A DNA stretch of 5,475 nucleotides, taken from positions 1-5,475 of the forward strand of contig DIRG01000018.1 of NCBI GenBank assembly GCA_002427475.1, given 5' to 3'. The position numbers were made by a program, and so were the translations under genes. Shown piece after piece: positions 1 to 5,475 of this stretch (the first letter of the stretch is position 1; each line of letters begins with the position of its first letter). The notes below the pieces were generated by a model that had not been told where the DNA came from, did no database searches, and saw only the letters and a list, made by a program, of their open reading frames with translations. The DNA comes from Mageeibacillus sp. UBA5442. Its GTDB lineage: Bacteria > Bacillota > Clostridia > Saccharofermentanales > DTU023.

Positions 1-710
1 TCATTGAATGCTTCTGCCATCTTGTTCTTGTCCCGCTCACGCTCATGCATCTCGCGGACCATTTCTTCTTCGTCAATCACTTCAATGCCGGCACGAATTA
101 AGATGCTGATAACGTCGTCCAGCAAATCTTCGTCCAGCTGTATTTTTTCAAGATAATCAAGAACTTCTTCTTGCTTCAGTTCATTGTCGTTATCATAGCC
201 ACGAGAAATCAGGGGCAACAAGAGTTCTACATTAAAATCGAAATCGTGACCGATACTTTCGATGAACTTTTCTTCGTCAACGATTTCGCCGATGTCGTCG
301 TCACCGCTGTCCGCAAAGAGATCTGCGTCAACAACTTCTTCATCCTCATCGCTCAAGTCGATTGCTGCGTCGATGTCTTCATCCAAGTCCAGCTCATCAT
401 CATCCAACTCTTGAATAATCACATCTTCTTTCTTCGCAGCGGACACCTTGACCGGTCGGCTCGTTACGACACTTGGCGTCAACAGCAAACCACCTTTGCC
501 AAGTTCTTCTTCATCTTTTTCATCCGGCGATTGCACATCAAGTGTGACGGTCTTCAGCTTTTTATTTATCTTTACTTTTTTCGCTGCAGTAGTTATGCCG
601 GGGTCTTCATCGTCAAACTTCAGTTCTGCATTTACTGAAAGAATGAGCGCGGACAAATCCGACAAGATGTCTACTTTTTCCATTTCTTCACTATTTTCTT
701 TCTTAGCCAT
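1..710 (-). CDS. rpoD: RNA polymerase primary sigma factor RpoD/SigA, N-terminal part (runs off the window at position 1)
   Basis: The housekeeping sigma factor directs RNA polymerase to -10/-35 promoters. An open frame of 236 codons starts at ATG 710-708 and is still open at the window edge. The start is supported by AGGAG at 719-723, 8 nt upstream, and by the dnaG stop 16 nt away. Residues about 160-215 look like sigma-70 region 1.1, ending in a block like IRAGIEVIDEE that resembles the end of region 1.1 in Bacillus SigA. Before it lies an unusual extension of about 150 residues: a lysine-rich patch (K44, K45, K47, K50, K51, K53), then a strongly acidic stretch at 95-147 with 28 Asp/Glu in 53 residues. 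In Bacillus SigA region 1.1 begins near the N-terminus. Regions 1.2-4 lie outside the window, so the identification rests on region 1.1 and the position after dnaG. Another region-1.1-bearing protein such as an RpoE (delta)-like protein is less likely. Confidence 0.87.
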   Translation of the reverse strand, partial: MAKKENSEEMEKVDILSDLSALILSVNAELKFDDEDPGITTAAKKVKINKKLKTVTLDVQSPDEKDEEELGKGGLLLTPSVVTSRPVKVSAAKKEDVIIQELDDDELDLDEDIDAAIDLSDEDEEVVDADLFADSGDDDIGEIVDEEKFIESIGHDFDFNVELLLPLISRGYDNDNELKQEEVLDYLEKIQLDEDLLDDVISILIRAGIEVIDEEEMVREMHERERDKNKMAEAFN

Positions 711-718
711 AATTGATT

Positions 719-723
719 CTCCT
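719..723 (-). promoter_or_regulatory. Ribosome binding site of rpoD
   Basis: AGGAG on the minus strand lies 8 nt before ATG 710-708, inside the 16-nt gap after the dnaG stop (727-729). It fixes the rpoD start. It also leaves no room for a separate promoter within the gap, so dnaG and rpoD are probably cotranscribed. Confidence 0.75.
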
Positions 724-726
724 GCT

Positions 727-2703
727 CTATCTGCTATGTCTGACAAGAGCGGCAGCTTGCGTGTATACACTTGCTTTTCGCTTCGCCTCTTCGGCTTTGT
801 CAGATTCATGTCGTTCGTTATAGTAATTGTATATAGCTACTTGCTGGTCTCGCTTCCAAGACAGGCGTTCACTGCGTACTGACCGTAACAGTTGATCGTA
901 ACTTTTCTCCCTCAAATGCGCGCTCACATCCTGTGTAGAGTTGGCCATGTTTTCTACTAAACTCTCGCGGATCTGAGTCAGGTCGTCGCGAAACTCATCG
1001 ATCAAATGTTGTTCAATTGCGACGTCCTCGCTGGACTCGCTTTCATCCAGACTGGCCTCGAGTTGCTGAGATCTTGCCAAGAGCGCTGCTAGCGAAAGCG
1101 TCCCTGCTGCGGCATCGCGTAAGGCTAGTTTAGCCAGCTCTCTGATAGCTCCGGAGCGAAAGTCCTCACTGGTGACAGCAGATTCTAGATTCAAGGCCTT
1201 CAGTGCTTTCTCTGTCAGGGGGTCTCGACCTGTGTCTGCAATCGTGATGTCGAGTCCTCGTGTAATCAGCATAGGGGCTTCGGCCAGTAAACGTAGCAAT
1301 TTCAGATCATTGCTGTTTTTGGCCTGAACTCTCGGCGGCCTGATCTGCCGCGGTTTGTTAAAGTTCTCACTTTGAATATTCCGATCTCGCGTTTGCCCGT
1401 CTCCTTGTTGGCGTTGTCGCCTGTCCACTTCCTGGATGATCCTTTCGGTGCCGGTGCCGAGCTTCTTTGCCAATTGAGCTGCATACAGTTCTGCCAACAC
1501 CCCGTTCTCTTCTCCGGCGAGGATATCTAGTGCCACATCTTGATATTCAAGCAAACGCAGAGATCCGGTTTCCGGGTCGCGTGCATTGCGTTCTGCCAGT
1601 GCCAAGAGATAACTGCTGCGGTCTAATGAATTATCGAGCAGCGAAGCCATGCGTTCGGCTCCCTTGTTTTTAATATAATCATCAGGATCCTGACCTTGTG
1701 GCAAGAGAACAAAACTGGCTTTTACACCGATATCCGTAAAGATTTCATAAGTCCGCATTGCGGCGCTTTCTCCAGCGCTGTCAGAATCAAAAAGAAGCAA
1801 GGCTTCTTTGCTGTGGCGCTGAACCAAGCGGGCTTGTTGCAGTGTCAGAGCCGTTCCCAGAGGAGCGACTACATTCTCAAAGCCGGCTTTACTTAGAGCC
1901 AGAACATCCATATAACCTTCAACGATGATCAACTGCTCCGACCTGGCTTTAAGAGCCTGGGGTAAGCCGAAAAGATAAGATCCTTTATGAAAAACTGCCG
2001 TTTCCGACGTATTGATATACTTCGCACCTTGATCTTGCATGGCACGTCCGCCAAAACCGAGCACATTACCACTTAAATCAATAATGGGAAAGATGACGCG
2101 GTCGCGAAAAAAATCGATCCAATTATTCTTGCTACTACGGATGATTAATCCCGCCTTGGACATGGCAGAATCGGACACGCCTTTGGAGCTCAAATATTGA
2201 TACAAAGCATCCCACTTGTTGGGCGCATAACCGAGCCCGAATTTACGCCACTCTTTATTGCTCATTCCGCGGCGAGTCAAGTAGGCACGAGCTGACTCTC
2301 CACCTTTGCCGATTAAAGATTTATGGAAAAAACCTGCTGCCTCCAACAAGCTGTGATAAATTAGTTTTTGCTCCTCGCGCTTCTGGCGCCAGCGATCGTC
2401 TTCGTCTTCTTCAATCTCTATGCCTGCTCGCTTAGCCAAAAAATGTATTGCTTCAGGAAAATTGAGGTGTTCGATTTCCTGCACGAAACTAATGACATTG
2501 CCACCCTTATGACAACCGAAACAATAATAAATTTGCTTGAGCGGGGTTACGCTGAAGGAGGGGGTTTTTTCCGCATGAAAAGGACAGAGCCCAAACAGAT
2601 TGTGGCTTGATTTCTTATCTAGATCTACATAGGAAGAAACCAGCTCAACAATATCGTTGGCGGCTATTACGTGATCAATAGATTCTTGGGAGATTCTGCC
2701 CAT
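727..2703 (-). CDS. dnaG: DNA primase DnaG
   Basis: This primase synthesises short RNA primers at the replication fork and works with the replicative helicase DnaB. At 658 residues it is somewhat longer than the roughly 600 typical of Firmicutes. The N-terminal CHC2 zinc ribbon has ligands C40, H43, C61 and C64 (CPFHAEKTPSF, then CFGC). The primase core follows, with FRDRVIFPI at 199-207, a GFGGR block at 216-220 and KYINTSET at 228-235. The TOPRIM metal-binding fold has E262 in VEGYMDV, D306 and D308 in FDSDSAG, and DPDD at 339-342. The usual motif is DGD; here Ser replaces Gly, but both acidic residues are kept. Residues about 427-465 form a Gln/Arg-rich linker. After it comes a poorly conserved, mostly helical C-terminal part that should bind the helicase and ends in a basic tail. 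The ATG at 2703-2701 gives the canonical MGRISQESID start, with AAGGGG 8 nt upstream. The rpoD start is 16 nt downstream. Confidence 0.98.
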   Translation of the reverse strand: MGRISQESIDHVIAANDIVELVSSYVDLDKKSSHNLFGLCPFHAEKTPSFSVTPLKQIYYCFGCHKGGNVISFVQEIEHLNFPEAIHFLAKRAGIEIEEDEDDRWRQKREEQKLIYHSLLEAAGFFHKSLIGKGGESARAYLTRRGMSNKEWRKFGLGYAPNKWDALYQYLSSKGVSDSAMSKAGLIIRSSKNNWIDFFRDRVIFPIIDLSGNVLGFGGRAMQDQGAKYINTSETAVFHKGSYLFGLPQALKARSEQLIIVEGYMDVLALSKAGFENVVAPLGTALTLQQARLVQRHSKEALLLFDSDSAGESAAMRTYEIFTDIGVKASFVLLPQGQDPDDYIKNKGAERMASLLDNSLDRSSYLLALAERNARDPETGSLRLLEYQDVALDILAGEENGVLAELYAAQLAKKLGTGTERIIQEVDRRQRQQGDGQTRDRNIQSENFNKPRQIRPPRVQAKNSNDLKLLRLLAEAPMLITRGLDITIADTGRDPLTEKALKALNLESAVTSEDFRSGAIRELAKLALRDAAAGTLSLAALLARSQQLEASLDESESSEDVAIEQHLIDEFRDDLTQIRESLVENMANSTQDVSAHLREKSYDQLLRSVRSERLSWKRDQQVAIYNYYNERHESDKAEEAKRKASVYTQAAALVRHSR

Positions 2704-2782
2704 CTAACCTGCCCCTTCGAACTAGCAAAAAATGTCCAATTTACTCTCTATTAGTATCTTTCGTCAGATGGAGTGTTTTCTC
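2704..2782 (-). other. Intergenic gap between scfB and dnaG (79 nt)
   Basis: The stretch between the scfB stop and the dnaG start holds the dnaG ribosome binding site (AAGGGG, 2712-2717). I see no GC-rich hairpin with a U tract that would end scfB transcription. I also see no well-spaced -35/-10 pair; a GATACT and a TTGGAC sequence are present but in the wrong order and spacing. Read-through from scfB into dnaG is therefore possible, though a non-canonical promoter cannot be excluded. Confidence 0.5.
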
Positions 2783-4126
2783 CTACCCACGCTTGTACGA
2801 AAGCCAGAGGGCACATTCCAGCCTCTTTTGGAGCATTTGACAATAAATGGGGTCAACAGCATCCAGATCGCCCTGACTGTGCCAATGATTGGCAGCACAA
2901 CCGCCGCCACAATGATAGCGAGCCCAACAGGAATTGCAGGGTTCACGACTGGGCATAAGGTATTCGCTGAACGCGGATTGACGCTCGGGGTCGTTTTCAA
3001 AACCCGAGTCTGTCAAGCAACCGATACGATGTACCGTCTCACCTACCAATTGATGGCAGGGATAAATATCTCCCTCAGGTGTCACTGCACAATATTCAGA
3101 GCCGGCTCCGCAGCCTTTCAGCCTTTTATAGATACAAGGGCCGTTATCAGTTTGCAGATTAAAATGGAAAAAATTAATATCCGAAGCGATTTCATCTGAA
3201 GATAGAACTTGAGCTAGCTTCTCGTAAGAATTAAGCACTTGGGCTAAGTCTTCTTCACGAATTGAATACTCGGCTTCGGGTGGGGCCACTACAGGTTCGA
3301 TGGAGACGTTTTTGCCCAAGGAAGCAAGAGCCAAGACATCATCTACAAAATCCAGATTATGTCTGGTAAAGGTGCCGCGGATGTAATACTCGCGTTCGCC
3401 ACGCAGTTCCACGAACTTTTTAATGTTGGCAGCGATACGTTCATAAGTCTTATTACCGCCTGCGTCACGACGCATATGATCGTGGTTCTCGGCCGTACCG
3501 TCACAAGAAAGAACTACGTTCTTAAAGTGCTCGTTTATATACGCAATTTTCTCATCGTTCAACAAAAGGGCGTTTGTTGTAATCGTAAGCCTGATATCCT
3601 TGCCGTGTGCCGGACCTTGTTCTTCGCAATAAGCGACCAATTCCTTCACGACAGACCAATTCATCAAGGGTTCACCGCCGAAGAAGTCGATGTCCAGATT
3701 GCGCCGCGGACCGGAGGCTTCAATCAGAAAATCAATAGCCCTCTTCCCTGTTTCTACAGACATACTACTGCGCAGCTCGGATCCGTATTGACCCGTCTCT
3801 GCAAAACAATACGCACAGCGCATATTACAGTCGTGGCAGATATTCAGGCACATGGCTTTGAAATTTGGCTCTTCCGGATAAAGCTGTTCAAACCTGACTT
3901 CGGGGCGCGCAGCAAAGAGCTGCGATTGAGCAATCATTTGATCAAGCGCATCTGCTATCTCGACGCCATCCGTAAGCTTCTCCAGTTCAGCGGCGTCCGG
4001 TCTTTGGCCTTGACGCGCCTGATAAAGTTGCAGAATGGAAAGAGCCTCGTCATCAAATAAATGCAAGGCTCCACTTTCCGAGTCGTATACTAAATTGTCC
4101 CCATTTAGAGTAAAACTATGGATCAA
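2783..4126 (-). CDS. scfB: SCIFF maturase: radical SAM/SPASM thioether-forming enzyme (ranthipeptide synthase)
   Basis: This enzyme uses S-adenosylmethionine and Fe-S clusters to link a cysteine sulfur of the SCIFF precursor to a carbon of a nearby residue. It has 447 residues, normal for the family. The N-terminal part, about 1-85, fits a precursor-recognition domain. The radical SAM cluster motif is C100-x3-C104-x2-C107 (CNMRCAYC), and GGEP at 150-153 is the SAM-binding motif. The C-terminal SPASM region supplies auxiliary-cluster cysteines, including C339, C346, C357 and C370. It ends in C397-x2-C400-x5-C406-x3-C410 and C429. The start is TTG at 4126-4124, which gives the family-typical MIHSFTLNG opening; GGAGG lies 7 nt upstream. 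It overlaps the scfA stop by 4 nt (TTGA), implying translational coupling to its substrate. The domain layout and the adjacent precursor leave little doubt. The crosslink chemistry comes from family knowledge, not from this sequence. Confidence 0.96.
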   Translation of the reverse strand: MIHSFTLNGDNLVYDSESGALHLFDDEALSILQLYQARQGQRPDAAELEKLTDGVEIADALDQMIAQSQLFAARPEVRFEQLYPEEPNFKAMCLNICHDCNMRCAYCFAETGQYGSELRSSMSVETGKRAIDFLIEASGPRRNLDIDFFGGEPLMNWSVVKELVAYCEEQGPAHGKDIRLTITTNALLLNDEKIAYINEHFKNVVLSCDGTAENHDHMRRDAGGNKTYERIAANIKKFVELRGEREYYIRGTFTRHNLDFVDDVLALASLGKNVSIEPVVAPPEAEYSIREEDLAQVLNSYEKLAQVLSSDEIASDINFFHFNLQTDNGPCIYKRLKGCGAGSEYCAVTPEGDIYPCHQLVGETVHRIGCLTDSGFENDPERQSAFSEYLMPSREPCNSCWARYHCGGGCAANHWHSQGDLDAVDPIYCQMLQKRLECALWLSYKRG

Positions 4127-4278
4127 TCACGATCCTCCACTTCACGTTCACAAGGCTGATTCGCCACAGTGCAGCTGGTCTTACAAGCTGACTGGCAGGA
4201 TGTTTGACATTCAGAGCAGGCTGAGCCGCTCTCGCTGGCTGAAATTGTTGGATTAATAATCGTTCTAATGTGTTTCAC
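4123..4278 (-). CDS. scfA: SCIFF precursor peptide (six cysteines in forty-five residues), ranthipeptide
   Basis: This is the ribosomally made substrate of the adjacent radical SAM maturase. It is 51 residues long, beginning MKHIRTIINP. The six cysteines are C21, C24, C28, C32, C36 and C43, spaced CX2CX3CX3CX3CX6C, exactly the SCIFF pattern. The core (SECQTSCQSACKTSC, then TVANQPCE) is almost the family consensus. From memory of work on the Clostridium thermocellum homologue, the thioether joins Cys32 to Thr37; both residues are at the same numbers here. The start is GTG 4278-4276 with AGGGG 7 nt upstream; an ATG 5 nt earlier is out of frame and stops at once. After the usual end near E44 the peptide has seven extra charged residues (44-51 reads EREVEDRD). 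The gene lies 35 nt after yajC and overlaps scfB by 4 nt. The mature product is of uncertain role; signalling has been proposed for ranthipeptides in Clostridia. Confidence 0.95.
   Translation of the reverse strand: MKHIRTIINPTISASESGSACSECQTSCQSACKTSCTVANQPCEREVEDRD
4134..4138 (-). promoter_or_regulatory. Ribosome binding site of scfB, inside scfA
   Basis: GGAGG lies 7 nt before the TTG start of scfB. It decides the start in the absence of any nearby in-frame ATG. The same bases are codons 47-49 of scfA (GTG GAG GAT), so the precursor's tail and the maturase's translation signal share sequence. Confidence 0.85.
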
Positions 4279-4285
4279 AACATAG

Positions 4286-4290
4286 CCCCT
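4286..4290 (-). promoter_or_regulatory. Ribosome binding site of scfA
   Basis: AGGGG, part of a longer AAAGGGG, lies 7 nt before GTG 4278-4276, which is good spacing. The ATG at 4283-4281 is only 2 nt from the same site and opens a two-codon frame, so GTG is the better start for the SCIFF peptide. Confidence 0.75.
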
Positions 4291-4313
4291 TTCCGAGGAA
4301 ATTAAATTCGAGA

Positions 4314-4682
4314 TTAGTCTCCGCTTTCGTCGAAGGCATCCGTCGGTGCCAAAACAACGCTGATAGCATTTTTCTTAAATGTCATCATGGTGTTGGAGAC
4401 ACTGGTGTAAATGGTTACTTCGTCGCCCGTAATATTTGCCACACGGCCAATAATTCCGCCTATGGTCATGACTCTGTCGCCGGGGCGCATTGCTTCTAGT
4501 TTAGCTTTCAGTTCTTTTTCCTTCTTCTTCTGTGGACGGATTGAGAAAAAGTACATGAAGCCGATAATTAAAGCAAAAGGCAGCAACATGGCCAACATGC
4601 CCTGGACGCCGCCTGCTTCTCCCTCTGCTGCGCCTGCGGCAGCTAACAGATAAGTGGGAACAAGGTTAAAAAATAGATTCAT
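4314..4682 (-). CDS. yajC: Preprotein translocase accessory subunit YajC
   Basis: YajC is a small inner-membrane protein that associates with SecDF and the SecYEG translocon during protein export. The product has 122 residues. A transmembrane helix spans about residues 27-47. The family signature RPQKKKEKE follows at the cytoplasmic boundary (49-57), and then the conserved PGDRVMTIGGIIGRV block (67-81) of the soluble domain. The N-terminal 25 residues are hydrophobic and rich in Ala and Gly, ahead of the main helix. The start is ATG 4682-4680 with GGAGG 6 nt upstream. The gene follows tgt, the usual bacterial arrangement. Its common downstream partners secD and secF are not next here; scfA follows after 35 nt. 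A separate promoter is possible in the AT-rich gap upstream. Confidence 0.95.
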   Translation of the reverse strand: MNLFFNLVPTYLLAAAGAAEGEAGGVQGMLAMLLPFALIIGFMYFFSIRPQKKKEKELKAKLEAMRPGDRVMTIGGIIGRVANITGDEVTIYTSVSNTMMTFKKNAISVVLAPTDAFDESGD

Positions 4683-4702
4683 TATGATCCTCCGTAAAGA
4701 TC

Positions 4703-4719
4703 TTAGCTTTTTTAGCTAA
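4703..4719 (-). repeat. Small inverted repeat in the yajC leader
   Basis: A perfect 6-bp inverted repeat (TTAGCT, 5-nt spacer, AGCTAA) lies about 10 nt upstream of the yajC ribosome binding site. On the yajC mRNA it could form a weak AU-rich hairpin with an A-rich loop. It lacks a following U tract, so it does not look like an intrinsic terminator. It may be chance. Confidence 0.3.
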
Positions 4720-4740
4720 TTAATTTGACTTATTTGTAAG

Positions 4741-4780
4741 ATTATAAATTTTATACTTACCTGCTAGAGTGTACCACAAA
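4741..4780 (-). promoter_or_regulatory. Possible sigma-A promoter upstream of yajC
   Basis: The 98-nt gap between tgt and yajC is very AT-rich compared with the flanking genes. Reading toward yajC, TTGTGG (4774-4779) is followed after 18 nt by TATAAA (4750-4755), a plausible weak -35/-10 pair. A perfect TATAAT also occurs at 4741-4746 but has no matching -35. The palindrome TATAAAATTTATA covers 4743-4755. If real, this would let yajC and scfAB be expressed independently of tgt. Confidence 0.3.
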
Positions 4781-5475
4781 TCACCTAAAAATATAAAATT
4801 CTTTTAGAAATTCGGGATATTCATCAACTTGGATTGCCTGACGAGCTTTTTTCATTAAATCAATCAGATAATAAAGGTTATGCCAGGACAAAAGTCGCAT
4901 CCCTAAAATTTCATTCGCCTTAATTAAATGGCGCAAATAGGCTCTACTGTAGTTTTTGCAGACATAGCATTCGCAGTCCGGATCGATCGGCCTGAAGTCC
5001 TTGGAGTAAACAGCGTTACGAATGACAACGCGACCTTTACTGGTAATTGCTGTGCCGTTTCTTCCGACCCTAGTCGGATAGACGCAGTCGAACATATCGA
5101 CTCCACGCAAAACAGATTCCACCATATAGGTCGGTGTTCCAACACCCATCAGATACCGCGGTTTATCTTGAGGCATGACGTCTTTAATGGCATCCAGCAT
5201 CTCCAGCATCAGATCCATCGGTTCGCCGACCGACAATCCACCAATGCCGAAGCCGGGCAAATCGAAAGATGTTATCTCCTGAGCGCTTTGCACCCGCAAA
5301 TCGGCATACATCCCGCCTTGTACAATACCGAAGAGGGCCTGTTTGTCAGGGTTTTCCCAGACATCAATAGCCCGTTCCAGCCATCTAGTCGTCCGTTCCA
5401 ACCAATTCTTCGAATACTCATAAGTCTCAGGCCAAGGAGAACATTAATCCAATTGCATCATGATGTCAGAACCCA
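4781..5475 (-). pseudogene. tgt: Queuine/preQ1 tRNA-guanine transglycosylase, 3' part, interrupted by an in-frame TAA
   Basis: Tgt exchanges the wobble guanine (position 34) of GUN-anticodon tRNAs for preQ1, a step in queuosine synthesis. The 5' end lies beyond the window. From the edge the frame reads GSDIMMQLD, then TAA at 5444-5446, then CSPWPETYEYSKNWLERTTRW and onward in the same frame. No indel is needed; one base change (GAA to TAA) explains the stop. Counting from TTG 5401, the downstream part carries GIVQGG (25-30), GGLSVGE (54-60), the nucleophile D105 in DMFDCV, and zinc ligands C143, C145, C148 and H174 (CECYVC, WHNLYY). It ends at 4781. The stop falls between the substrate-contacting Asp and Cys of the DEC motif (D156 and C158 in Zymomonas numbering, from memory). 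Reinitiation at TTG 5401 would give 206 residues lacking the N-terminal half of the barrel, with no good ribosome binding site. Calling it a pseudogene assumes the base is correct; family identity is certain. Confidence 0.78.

Noticed and set aside
171..882. Two plus-strand frames opposite rpoD and the end of dnaG
   Set aside because: They mirror the acidic, GAT/GAA-rich rpoD sequence, giving Phe- and Ser-rich nonsense. The minus-strand frame has a good ribosome binding site and region 1.1.
2704..2782. Promoter for dnaG built from TTGGAC and GATACT
   Set aside because: The two hexamers are in the wrong order and no pair has 16-18 nt spacing.
2732..3199. Plus-strand frame of 155 codons opposite the end of scfB
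   Set aside because: It is antisense to the SPASM cysteine region, has no recognisable product, and has no convincing start signal.
3359..4060. Long open frame (233 codons) on the plus strand opposite scfB
   Set aside because: It lies wholly within scfB, whose motifs are unmistakable. Its translation has no recognisable domain, so it is a shadow of the coding strand's codon use.
4703..4719. Inverted repeat as a terminator for tgt
   Set aside because: The stem is only 6 bp and AT-rich, and no U tract follows in the direction of transcription.
4725..4756. Plus-strand TTGACT followed by TATACT as a promoter
   Set aside because: The spacing is 21 nt, too long for a sigma-A promoter, and the promoter would point into tgt in the antisense direction.
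5444..5446. Stop codon recoding in tgt
   Set aside because: The codon is TAA followed by T, not TGA or TAG. No known clostridial recoding uses it, and nonsense mutation or sequence error is simpler.

Overview
All genes in this window lie on the minus strand. From high to low coordinates, which is the direction of transcription, the order is: the 3' part of tgt (queuine/preQ1 tRNA-ribosyltransferase), yajC, scfA (a 51-residue six-cysteine SCIFF precursor peptide), scfB (its radical SAM/SPASM maturase), dnaG (primase) and the 5' part of rpoD (primary sigma factor). Coding density is very high. The largest gaps are 98 nt upstream of yajC and 79 nt between scfB and dnaG. No RNA gene, insertion sequence or CRISPR array was seen.

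The SCIFF precursor and maturase are hallmarks of the class Clostridia. A dnaG-rpoD pair is also typical of Firmicutes. The window therefore most likely comes from a clostridial chromosome of moderate GC content. I cannot name the genus.

Region by region: (a) 4781-5475, tgt. The reading frame matches the family on both sides of an in-frame TAA at 5444-5446, which sits where conserved Glu is expected in the substrate-binding Asp-Glu-Cys motif. The gene is either a recent pseudogene or carries a sequence error. (b) 4683-4780, an AT-rich intergenic stretch with a weak promoter candidate and a small inverted repeat. (c) 4314-4682, yajC. (d) 2783-4278, the scfA-scfB ranthipeptide operon. It has GTG and TTG starts and a 4-nt TTGA overlap, and the scfB ribosome binding site lies inside the last scfA codons. 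(e) 727-2703 dnaG and 1-710 rpoD, 16 nt apart and almost certainly cotranscribed. RpoD carries about 150 residues of lysine-rich and then strongly acidic sequence ahead of region 1.1.

Functionally the window joins tRNA modification (tgt), an accessory subunit of protein export (yajC), a modified-peptide system found throughout Clostridia (scfAB), and the macromolecular-synthesis genes dnaG and rpoD. The system with the least understood biology is scfAB. The most unexpected sequence observation is the single nonsense codon in an otherwise intact tgt.
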